A DNA stretch of 64,000 nt, from NCBI GenBank assembly GCA_020081605.1, contig JAHREC010000013.1, positions 1,364,001 to 1,428,000 on the forward strand, in the 5' to 3' direction. The notes under the pieces were generated by a model. The model did not search any database and was not told where the DNA came from. It saw only the letters and a program-made list of their open reading frames with translations. Position numbers and translations under genes: made by a program. The DNA comes from Albifimbria verrucaria. Lineage: Eukaryota > Ascomycota > Sordariomycetes > Hypocreales > Stachybotryaceae. Below, one piece after another: positions 38,773 to 49,422 of this stretch. Each line of letters opens with the position of its first letter. Within the stretch, counting starts at the first letter, position 1.

Positions 38773-39745
38773 ACAACGGGAGGTTTGTGTCTGGTGCTAG
38801 TGATGCACCGTCATCGATGTACAGCTACCTACTATCTAGCCCTGCTTGCCCTGCTAGAACTGTCCCATTACCTTACTCTAATTATCCACCTGTGATTTCC
38901 TGCATCGACTGTTGTAGCGTAGTATGACAAGGCATCCGTTAGCCTCCTGATTAACCATTGACATTCCGCCCCCAAAAAGCTTGCATACAGCTTGCCAAGC
39001 CACCACGTCTCGTTCCGGCTTCACTAGATCTAGGTAGGCACAGATTGTTTGCCTTTTCTCCCTTCCTCTCCCGGACCAGGGCCACGCTCGTCCGATGATG
39101 AAAGATGAACCAGTCACTAAGTCGGTCATTGGTGCCACTAACCACGGCGTCATTGATTAGCGACCGCTCCAAGCGGGTTAGGCTTGCTGCACAGCCTCAC
39201 AAGCCCATGTGCCAAAGAGCACCCGCATTTGCGTTTACCGCGTGTGCGAGCATTTCCAGTTACGGGCAAGAGACTGATTGACGACCTGAATTGACTGATC
39301 TGGCCTGACCTGATTACGGAACCCACCCCTCTCGTCCAGGTAGACAGAGGTACAGGCGTTCTATGTACGGTAGGTAAGGTTGGTAGGTAAGTATCTATCA
39401 GCAGCGCCAACAGACCAGGCAAACCAAACGAGGCCCCTCTTGTGCTTCTCCTTCAGTGACGGCACCCACACCCCCTGTGTCTCACTTCAAGACAGAGGTA
39501 AACCCCGACAAAAGATCAGGGGCCAACTGCAAACACCGAATACCCGACGACTAACTGGATAGCTACAGTGGTTAGTAGGAATATTTATGTATCCCTCTGT
39601 GTGTGTGTATTATGGTATGTGCGTGTGTAGGGGTACATGCGTTTGTGTGTGTATGTGTCCCCGTGCGCTCTCTCCTAACAAACCACCAACATGTCACAGT
39701 CGGCGCCAACAAGTCAGACAATCAGCCAGCCAGCCAACCTCACCT

Positions 39746-39770
39746 AAAAAAAAACCCCAAAAAAAAAAAC

Positions 39771-39817
<47 letters not shown>
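39746..39817. repeat. Compound poly-A / (CA)n / (GA)n microsatellite
   Basis: Two A-runs split by CCCC, then a CA tract that passes directly into a GA tract of about 17 units, all within about 72 bp. Confidence 0.9.
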
Positions 39818-39818
<1 letters not shown>

Positions 39819-39835
39819 CCGTGCGGAATTACATC

Positions 39836-39855
39836 TAAGTAGGTAGGTAGGTAAG
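39836..39855. repeat. TAAGTAGGTAGGTAGGTAAG repeat
   Basis: Three TAGG units in tandem, next to the compound microsatellite. Confidence 0.7.
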
Positions 39856-40223
39856 CAGGAAAACCTCCCTGCAGCAAGCAGCACATGGCCTTCACTTTAG
39901 CTTATTATTGCATGTAAGGTACTTTGGGGGTGGACGCCAGCGCTTCAGCTTTTCCATCACCCACCCTGCGTCGCATCACCTTAGCAAACCAAAACTACTC
40001 ACCACCACCAACTAGAGCTAGTGCTTGGACCTAGACCCGACCCTTCCAAGCGCCCGCTCGACGTCTAATAAGGGCCCCTCCCTTCCTGCGACCTGCGACC
40101 CTCCCCGCTCATTGCATCAACTTTCCTAAGCACAGCCTCCTCGCGGGAGCATCGCCACGGGTGCCTGAAGGCTGACTTTGGTTTCTCTGTCTGCCTTGTC
40201 TTGTTTCTAATCTCGGCAGCAGC

Positions 40224-40384
40224 ATGGATTCTCAAACCCAGCGCGGCCGGTCGCCGTCAACCGGTCACATTATAAACCAATCTCAAATGCCGTCGTCCGG
40301 CCCGTATCCGACGGGCGATCCATCAATCGGCCTTAGTATCGGCTTGGATCAACATCAACAGCACCACCACCATCAGCAGCAGCA

Positions 40385-40416
<32 letters not shown>

Positions 40417-42448
40417 AGCAACACCACCATCAGCAACACCAGAGACAGCACTCCCAGGGCTCCTTCATCAACCCAGCCGTCTCCGACCCAACCGTCTTTG
40501 ATCCCATCAATACCTTCGCACAGCAGCAGCCGTCCGTCTCCGGCCCCGACTCCACGCTGGCTTTCAACGCCAACTCTCAGTCTGGTTTCCTGTCGCCCGA
40601 TCTGGGCGACGGTGATTCTCGCTTTTCCCACCTTCCGGTGGCCAAGGCGATCAGTTCAACGCGCCTCTCTTCGATCAGGGCAGCACGCTCAATCCAAACG
40701 ATATGGCCAGCATGAACTCACCCCAGCTTCACCACTCTCCCACTCCCCTCACCTCCTCCAGCCTGAAGCCCACCATCCCGGCTCTGCGCATCAGTCTCCC
40801 TCCTTCAACCAGCACCAGTTCTCCTCGCCGCCCGCCAGTCACTCGAGGCACGCTTCTCTGGGCCCTGAGGCCGCGCTTCTGCCTAACCAGATCGGCGAAT
40901 GGAGCCAGCCTCAGTTCCAGCGCCATCGACGCACCCTTCGGAATATTCCGACGTCTCGTCTGTATCTCCGTCGCCCAACCTGGTCAGCGCAGATTCTTTC
41001 GACATAGAACCCCGGGACATTCCCCGATGCAACGACCCTCGGACGGTAGCCTCTATCAAGAGGTTCTGGGCATCGGATCGTTTACCCTCTCAGACCCTAA
41101 TAGTCCAGGCCACCCAGGCCACAGTCCATCTCACAGCCCAGCTATCAGCCCACGCATCATTCCTCAGCCGATGCCCGATGTCAATCAGTCTGGCTTTGGC
41201 TTGGCCGGGCCCAATCCCAACGACTACGGCGTACCTCCGCAGTACGGTATGCAGGCTCCTAACGAGGCGTTTCCTACCTTGCAGAGCAGTGGTGGTCCCG
41301 ATATGCCCCAAATGGTCCCACCTCCTGCGATCAACATCGATTTCGCGCCTACCAACACTAAGATTGGCAATTTTGAGCAGAAGTCGCAGATGGATCAGGA
41401 TTCTCTGACCCCGCCTGAACGCGGTATGTTACTCACCCCACCTAACCTAATCCTGCCGTGGAATTCACCACTAAGATAATCGCAGGTCGGCAAAGAGCTC
41501 GCCCGCGTGCAGTCACGGATCCCTTCCACACAGGGAGGTCTTGGTCGTCCTGGCTCCTCGTCTGGCTTGTCTCCCTCCTTAGGCTCTGATCTTAGCAACC
41601 GTTCAGATTCATCACGTTCTCTATCGCCACTCGACCGAGGAGGAACGTCCCCTTCCCGGAGACGTCAATCCACTTCTGCGGTGCCCAATAATGTCATTGC
41701 ACTACGCCTTGCTGATCCTGAGTATCAGAACAGCCAAGAGGCTGGTACAAGGCAGCGCGTGCAAAAGCATCCCGCTACCTTCCAGTGCACTCTGTGCCCC
41801 AAGCGATTTACGCGTGCCTATAACCTGAGATCCCATCTCCGAACTCACACAGACGAGCGTCCTTTCGTCTGCACTGTTTGCGGTAAAGCGTTTGCTCGAC
41901 AGCATGATCGGAAACGACACGAAAGCCTCCATTCTGGCGAAAAGAAGTTTGTATGCAAGGGTGATCTCAAGGCTGGTGGCCAGTGGGGTTGCGGCCGCAG
42001 ATTTGCCCGTGCGGATGCTCTTGGCCGTCACTTCCGTTCAGAAGCTGGTAGAATCTGCATCAAGCAGTTGCTTGACGAGGAAATGATTGAACGCCAACGC
42101 CAGTGGCAGGAGCAGAGAATGCATCAGAACATGGCTCAGAGTCTCAATCCCCAAGGAGCTATGCCAATGGACCCCAACGCTTATCCAATGGATGCAAGCG
42201 GCAACTATGCGCTGCCAGCTGCCCTTTTGGCCCAGTATCCTGCTCTGGCTCAGATGAACTGGTCTGCAACGGACATGGGAGGCGGCATGGACGACGATCT
42301 GAGCGGGCGATCCTCATTCGATGCTAGCGACTATGAGGAGGCTGATGACGGTGGATATGTGAGCGGTCCGGGAACGGGCTTTGGAGATGGTGGCATGAAT
42401 CAGAACTTTGGTGAGATGGGCTACGCAAGTGACTTTGGTGGCCGTTGA
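40224..42448 (+). CDS. crz1: Calcineurin-responsive C2H2 transcription factor CRZ1
   Basis: Exons 40224-41423 and 41486-42448 (intron 41424-41485). The N-terminus has a long Gln/His run. Near 41325 the calcineurin-docking PxIxIT-like motif PAINIDFAP sits before the SRR-like [17 protein letters not shown] region. Two classical fingers follow ([21 protein letters not shown], then [21 protein letters not shown]), and a third degenerate unit ([26 protein letters not shown]). The C-terminal tail is acidic and Gly-rich. Known role: after Ca2+ stress calcineurin dephosphorylates CRZ1, which enters the nucleus and drives ion-homeostasis and cell-wall genes. About five frame breaks in the Pro/Ser-rich first exon (between about 40630 and 41040) and one near 41530; the fingers are intact. 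Confidence 0.93.
40348..40452 (+). repeat. CAG/CAA/CAC tract coding Gln/His run in CRZ1
   Basis: About 35 codons, nearly all Gln or His, including about 16 consecutive Gln. Confidence 0.9.
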
Positions 42449-43384
42449 AGAGATCCTAGCCAGGATCTGCCACGACACGAAATCATTGAATATGGGTTAC
42501 CGTAAAGTTTTGGCTCAGGCTGACGAAGAAGTCGTTTGATGTGAACGACAGCGCACGATTATGACGGACCGCTTTGATGAAGGGTGCCAGCGTATTTTGT
42601 TTTTGTTCTTGTTTTCTCTTCTTTTCTTCATTGTTTAATCATATGTAGGACGACCACGGGATAGACGGCACTGCGTATAGATACCACTTGTTGAATTCAA
42701 TTTCAGCCCCGCGTATTTCACGTTTTGATAGCTCATGTGTGCACTCTTTTGTGAATATGGGCTTTAGAAAAGCAAATTTATAATATCTTGATACCCAGCA
42801 TCTATAATCACACCGCTGTTTCTTTGCAGCAGAGTCATGATTTCCATCAAGGCTGTAGGTGTTTTGTTCGACAGAACTCGCTACCCAGGAGCTTTAAAGT
42901 CGTAGATTTGATTGGCATAAACTTATCCAGCAACGGGAAAACTCATGTCATAACGTTAGGTACCCAGGCATGCCTAGTCATCCAGTTGCAGAGGATTGAT
43001 AGGAAAAATCATGGATTTATTCCCTGTCATCCGCACGAACTGAGCATCTAGCTTTATGCCAACCCACCCTTACGCATGGGTTTGGAGAGGAGACAATAGT
43101 TCCTCTCACATACGTATAAACGCGCAAATAAGGCAACCAATGCTGTATCATATTACAAATCAGAGCCCCTCAACTGCCGTGTGGGTGCAATCCTTATTTG
43201 ATTTCTAATGTGTAGGGATGCCAACGACCAGCATTGCAGTTTCGGGTGTCCGCGGGCCACAGGTCAGCATCAAGTCCAATTGCGAACCTTTATAAGATAG
43301 ACAAGTCGTCACATAGAAACATGCATCCCTCGAGGAACAGGGTTTCCATATATTTATTTGAAAACCACAAGGTCTGTCATCACC
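42449..43384. other. Intergenic between CRZ1 and the oxidoreductase
   Basis: T-rich 3' flank of CRZ1, then the promoter of the next gene. No supported ORF. Confidence 0.5.
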
Positions 43385-44587
43385 ATGGCCCACAACCAAG
43401 CCGTCGTTGTTCTTGAACCGCACAAGGCCGGTATTCGAGATGTGCCGTACCCCACATTACCTGCTGAGGATTACATGATTGTGCGCACCACCGCTGTGGC
43501 CATCAACCCAACAGATTGGAAACATATTGAGTTCGAGAACGAATGGAGCTCGGAGGGTTGCCAGGTCGGGTTTGACTATGCTGGTGTCGTGGAGCATGTC
43601 GGCTCTGAAGTAGTCAAGCCGTTCAAGAAGGGCGACCGGGTGGCTGGATGTGCACATGGAACGTAAGATCTCCGCTTGTCTCAGTCACCTTTTCATTGAT
43701 GGGAACCAACCGCTTTGTTTGTTTTGAGCTCATATTGTGTTTCAGGAACTATCTCAGAAAGTCTGATGGCGCCTTTGCCAAGTACATCGTAGTCAGAGCC
43801 GGTGTACAAATGAAGACACCTGAGAACCTCAGCGATGTTGAAGCAGCATCGCTTGGAGTATCTATCTATACTACAGTAAGCGCCACTCTCGTACACACAC
43901 TCTTGTTGTTGGAAGTATTAATGTAGTTGCAACAGGCACTCAGTTTGTATAAATGCCTGGGACTACCTATACCGTCCCAAACTTCCAAAGAGCCGTTCTG
44001 GCTCTTTATTTATGGCGGTTCCACGGCCATGGGCGTCTCTGCAATTCAATATGCCAAACTATCTGGAGCCAAGATTGTCACCACTTCGTCGCCGGCCAAT
44101 ACGGACTATGTCAAGTCGTTCGGGGCTGACCATGTCCTGGACTACAAGTCTCCGACTCTGGCAGATGACGTCCTCAAGATTGTCGGTGGGCAGTTGAAGT
44201 ACGCGCTTGACTGCCATGCAGACGACGCAAGCACGGTCCTTTGCGCCAGGCTGCTGAACGTGGAGGGTGCCCGGCTCACTTCCTTGCTTATAGGCAAGGA
44301 GGAGGTGGCGCGAGCCGCCAACCCTAACATTCAAACCTACGCTCCTCTGGGCTACGCCGTCTTTGGTGAAGAGTTCTGGTTTGGCAAGGCCATTGATGCC
44401 AGCCCAGAAGATTATGAATGGGGCCAGAAAACGATGGAACTCAGCGAAGGATTGTTTGCGGAGGGAAGCTCAAGCCGCCAAGGATCTTCCTTAACCAGGA
44501 GGCAGCGGGCTTGAAGGTGTGTTGGCTGGTTTGGAAGATTTGAAGAATGGCAAGCTGAGCGGGGGCAAGCTGGTTTATACCATCTGA
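43385..44587 (+). CDS. MDR-family (enoyl reductase-like) oxidoreductase
   Basis: Exons 43385-43662, 43746-43875 and 43927-44587. The GroES-like N-terminal domain (NPTDWKHIE, FDYAGVVEHVG, KKGDRVAG) is followed by an NADPH-binding Rossmann part with YGGSTAMGVSAIQYAKLSGA and a FGADHVLDYKSP block. The structural-zinc cysteines of alcohol dehydrogenases are absent, as in the ToxD/trans-enoyl reductase branch of the medium-chain dehydrogenase family. The substrate is unknown. No polyketide synthase or other secondary-metabolism gene lies nearby, so a stand-alone quinone or enoyl reductase is as likely. Two breaks near the end (about 44465 and 44504); corrected, the protein is 356 aa and ends LKNGKLSGGKLVYTI. 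Confidence 0.88.
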
Positions 44588-44742
44588 AGTTGGCCATGTA
44601 GTTGTTATAGATCACAACCTCATAGAAGACATCCCACATGATATCCAATGAGTCAAAGGCTAAGGATTTGCCAACACATTTCGCTATGGCAGTGCTTCCG
44701 GTTCCAGTTCTGGAGCTGTGGGCGATCCTTTTCAAACGTGGC

Positions 44743-45450
44743 TCATCGGCGAAACAATTCATCAGCTGGCGTTGGGGACTCGTCAATGCTGCTCGTTTCG
44801 TTGCGAGCAATCTCATGTAATATCCTGTTACAAAGACCTCTGTGTGCGTCTAGAGTCGATTGGACCACAGTTGGCATGAGCAGGGAGTTGGCTTCAACTA
44901 GCAACATCTCGGACAGCTCATACTCTTCCATTTCTGCCGCAGTGCTGGGTGTGCTGACAGTATCCACTGGGCTGATTGGATTCCTCCTAGACCGGACAGA
45001 AAACTCCATCCACGTTCGAGTGCCAGCAGCGCCGTCTGCCCGGCATCGCAAGCCGTTGTTAATTTGTTGGAAGTAAGCTGGGTAGACAACGTCCTTGGTC
45101 AAGCCGGGAGCGAGGTTCATAATCTCGTGGATTTGGAAGGCGGAGACGGGCCGGTCAGGGCTGAAGAAGGAATCGTCGGCGAGAACGCCGGGCCGTACCG
45201 GCATCGGGCCGTAACGTGAGAAAGTGCCGAGCTGACAGATGACCGGAGTGACCGCGTGCAGAACGGCCGTCACAGCGCCAGGGTGCAACGCCAGGGGTAT
45301 CGGTGTAGCAACGGCGAATCGACGCTGCACCTTCATGGCTGGCTTGACCGGGCGGCCGTGATGGAACGGACGAGATAGTGGTGCGCGGCAAGCAACCGAT
45401 GGTCTATGGCGAGGAAGAGAGAGACAATGAGCCCCGATAGCGGCGAACAA
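44743..45450 (-). CDS. Hypothetical protein
   Basis: A single 235-codon frame, convergent with the oxidoreductase. The first 80 residues are Arg/Pro-rich; the rest (FSRYGPMPVRPGVLADDSFF, FQIHEIMNLAPGLTKDVVYP, EMEEYELSEMLLVEANSLL) has natural-looking composition. A start at an internal Met (MKVQRRFAVATPIPLALHP, about 45336) is also possible. No domain was recognised. It could be a small lineage-specific gene or a chance frame. Confidence 0.4.
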   Translation of the reverse strand: MFAAIGAHCLSLPRHRPSVACRAPLSRPFHHGRPVKPAMKVQRRFAVATPIPLALHPGAVTAVLHAVTPVICQLGTFSRYGPMPVRPGVLADDSFFSPDRPVSAFQIHEIMNLAPGLTKDVVYPAYFQQINNGLRCRADGAAGTRTWMEFSVRSRRNPISPVDTVSTPSTAAEMEEYELSEMLLVEANSLLMPTVVQSTLDAHRGLCNRILHEIARNETSSIDESPTPADELFRR

Positions 45451-48400
45451 AGCGCATCGTATCTGAAGCGAATCGTCGTGCGGCAGCGCGATGGGCGATG
45501 GAAGGCGTATTGTAGGCTCGGTGGCGCTGTCAATTGAAGTCTTTCAAGATGCGATATGATGGAATCAGTGGGTTACTCAGTCGCTGGTCCCGTTTTGGGA
45601 AAGCGAGTGGATGGTTGTCGTCAGACCTTGGGGTGATGAGCAGGGAGGAGGCTTACTGATGGAGGCATATTTTCTGTATCTGGGGATTTTGCGTGGGAGA
45701 GGCAGGGGTCTACCACGTCCATCCCATCCACCGTGCCGGGTGCCTCCAAGCGCGTCGAGGCGAAGCCATTGTGGCATAATTACAGCATCTTACTTTCCAG
45801 ACATTGAGCACGGGGCAGACTTGCACAGCCACAGCTCTAATGATTCAATTTTTTGTCATGTCAAGATCAATTGACCTGCTTCACGGCATGCTGGCTGCTC
45901 ACAAAGGTACCGCCAGCGTGAAGCTCTCGTCGTGCCTTACCTGTTAATGTAAGTACCTAGGTACCCAAGTAAAGTACGTCGTGAAGCCCTGGAAGACTTG
46001 AAACAGCGCCCACGTGATGGGAACGTTTGAAGGATCAAAACGCAGCAGCTCAAACGTGTTTGACCGTGGCTTGGGAGATGAGGAATCAATTGAGCTCGGA
46101 TCCTCGCCTTTTATATTAATTCGATCTATTCTAGGGGATACATCGTCATTGGCGTGGGGAATGGAAGATGCCCGAATGAGCAGGGGAAAAACAGGGACCG
46201 CGAGTAGCGATAAGACCAGCGAGAATACGAGCTTCGTTAGAACCAATAGTTCCAACACTTGGGAGTAAACGAGTAATAGCATCCCAATAGTTAACTTATC
46301 AGTTTGAGTTATGTCATGGCTCTTTCGCTCTATTATTGTCATTCATTATTATGGTTTTCCCTTTTCTTCAGTTTTTCTTTTCCCCAAGAAAACGTCAATA
46401 AATGAAAAGGTCAGGGCCCAATTTGATTTACTGACCCTATTTTCCATGCTCACCATTTGTCAAATACATCATCGTGTTGCGCAATAACTGGGTGGTCTTC
46501 TAAGGAGGAGCCAGTCTGTCTGCAGCCATATCTCCATTGTTGCCAAATTGGTGCTGAACAAGGAACACCATTATCAGGGTTGCCGGTGCTGCAGATTGAA
46601 ACTCCTAATACTATTGCTTGGCGTCCAAACGGCAAGGAAAGCCTAAACCGCCAAGAATACGCGCATCGCCGTGGTTCACCAGCCTGGATCATGTATATGT
46701 TTGCAGCCGTTGGATCGTAGGTGCGATGGCTGTACCGCATGAGCCCTGCAGCAGCGTGCATGACGATGGGACCCCTTCCCGACGTTGCCCTGTCAGCGTC
46801 GTTACATGCACCATCTTAACACCACTACATGGTACCCTCGGAGCCTATTACGGCCGAGCTATTTGCTATGACTCTGCCCGCCGGCTCTGTGAATGGCGAA
46901 TGGCGATGGCCGACGTGCGTCAACGTTGGTTGTCGGGGAGGGTTGTTTCCACCGAGGGGCCAAACACCATGGGCAAACAGACATCTGAATGACTGTTCTT
47001 GTCAATGCACTTCAGCCATCAACGCCCATGTCTCTGGTGGTCAGACTACGGCACCAAGTCTTTGATCCTTCCAAGCACCGCCGTGCCACCACGGACAAAA
47101 GGTAAGCCAGGAATGGAACATGACAACACATCTACCTGTACGGCACGTCTTCTCATGGCCTCCGGTTCCTTGGCGTACGCCTATGAAAAGGCCAAGCTTT
47201 TGACTCAACTGAACAAAGAGGCTCTTTTGTCATGGCTGGCTGGACTGGGCTCGACAAATGGCGAGACGCTTCGGGTCTGACCGCCTTTGGCTCTGGGGAC
47301 GATTCGGACCAAGGTAGCAGATCAGTGCCACACTTCTTCCAGCGGCAGGCTGTGGGCAGAATTTTCCATCTCAATATTCCCGCGGCGTTATCGAGGAGCG
47401 ACGAGGCGGTGAAGGTTGGACAGGAGCCGAAGCACCGCCTAGCTCCCGACTCGGTGCGCCGAATCTCTAGAGGCCCCACAGCCCGCATGAAGGCCTGGGA
47501 TCGTGGCTTCTGCCCGTCGAACCACCAGGTCAAACGCTACCTGCCAGCCGGCGCATCGCTGCCCAGTCCTGCATGTATCGGTACCCCATCGTCATGCCAC
47601 GCGGCATGCACCTGGATGGGATCTTCATCTGTTGCCGCTTTGGAAAACTGAGCATCTCCCTGCGGCCCTATCCATCGCGGATCTCACAACTCCCTGTTGC
47701 TGCTCCCGCGATGCAGAGAGGGCCATGTCCATGTCCACCGAGCAACAAGACGAGGAAGAGGGGCACCCGTCGCCTACGTAATAAATAAACTCGGGGAAAG
47801 ATCCATTCATGGTACCCTGTCTAGGAGCCAAAGGGGAGGAGGGTGCATGTTAACCGAAAGAAGAGTCTCAGATTCCGAACACTTTCCTTCACACTCATTC
47901 GCGCTCACCCGCTGGATAGCCATCGTGTAATAAATTGTAGGAAGGTGACGAGGAGGGAGGGGCAGGGGGCGTGCAAGATATGCCACTATGTTGTGCCTCA
48001 TGACATGAGCGAGACCACCATCTTGTGATCGAAAGCGCAAGCAAGGACAGGGAGTGGGCTCGAGAGCGTGACTGGCCGTACATTACACAGTAGTATTGCA
48101 CCGTTCAATATATGCCTTTGCATACCTCTGGTAGCTTATCCCATAAAACTGCCCAGTCAAGGGAGGGGATGCGGGAGGGGCCGGCCTGTGGGAAACTGAC
48201 TGTACAGATTCACTCTTGTCGTCCATGACACAAGGACCACCCCTGTCCCGAATGTTCTGTCTTCCTTTTGGGCTGAGAGCTGGGGAACAGGAGGACCAAG
48301 TGGCTCTCGAGCCCTCGGCGCCGTGTCCTGTAGCTTCGTCCCCTCCCCTGGTCCATTCCAATGCATGATGCCCTTCGAGCCTATATGTTGGTGGGTGCTG

Positions 48401-49422
48401 TGGGTGGATGGATCATGGGTCTGGTGATGGGAGGACCAATGACTCCCCATCCCCGCCCCCAGCCATCCTCTCTCAATCCGCCTATAGCTCCGGAGTCAAG
48501 ACGAATAAAAGCAATTATCTACCTCGCTCCGAGGTACCGTCTCCCTCTCGCAAAATCTCCTTTGATTTCCCTCGTTTCGCTTCACCCCTTGCCCTTCTCA
48601 GTGGATGGAGGGTCGAGAGAAAAGGCGAGCAATCTGTTTTCCTGCCAGTCATCGTGTTGCATTGCGTCTCTTTGTCGCACAGGTTGACGATCCAAGCCAA
48701 GGGCGCCGGCGTCATTGGCTGCTCTACAACACCGCCTGTCTTGGATGCCCTTCTTCGCCTCCCATACCCCTGCTGTGTGTCCCGGGCGTTTTTCTGAGCA
48801 ACGGGAGGAGGGAGAAGGAGACCCAGGTTGCCAGGACCAGACAACGACACGACCGGGGACCAAGAGCTCCTCAGCAATTAACTTAGTTAATACCTCTTCC
48901 TGGTTTCTTCCTGGTTTAAACATTTGCATTACCTCCCGTACCGCAGAACATACCTATCGCTTGGCGTAGGAATAATCTCGCCTCGTCTGATATACATACC
49001 TACCTACAGGGGATGTGTGAAGGAGGTGGTGAGATAGAGTCCCGCACTCAGCTGCTCTATTGAGAGCCTGTTATCTTATCCGTCAACCTGCCATCCAATT
49101 TACTTGCTCGACTGTACCTTTCCTCGTTTTTTTATTTACGTACGACGCTCTCTCTTTACAAATTCACGGCCAAACAAACAGACGCACTGCACGATTTCAC
49201 CAAGGTATTCCAACCGACCAGTCTACTGATCGACTTACACCGCGGTAACTTCCGACTCGGAACTCGAGCAAGCGTTACGGAATCCACCTCGCGAACACTT
49301 CACGAAGCCTCCGACAGCTGTGCATCGTGTATTGAGAGTCCGCGGCGACTCGTCCAACGCACCTGTACCGCACCTCCAAACCTGCTGCCCGAGACCTCTG
49401 TCACCCCTGCCCGACAGCTTCC
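45451..49422. other. Long gene-free stretch upstream of the repeat-protein gene
   Basis: About 4 kb. Frames of up to about 140 codons are present on both strands but overlap each other and lack motifs. TACCTAGGTA-type words occur at 45953-45965 and near 48998. From about 48400 to 49420 the plus strand is C/T-rich and would suit a long leader or promoter. Confidence 0.5.

Larger units (their letters stand above)
36574..40223. other. Long gene-free stretch upstream of CRZ1
   Basis: About 3.6 kb without a supported gene. It holds clusters of the TAGGTAGGTA word (38731-38772, near 39030, 39362-39396, 39836-39855), a compound microsatellite at 39746-39817 and, from about 39950, the C/T-rich leader of CRZ1. 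Confidence 0.5.

Noticed and set aside
43385..44587. Part of a polyketide gene cluster
   Set aside because: The enoyl-reductase-like family suggested it, but no synthase, transporter or cluster regulator lies within the window.
47232..47651. 139-codon plus-strand frame, overlapped by a 126-codon antisense frame
   Set aside because: Both lack motifs; mutual overlap suggests GC-driven chance frames.
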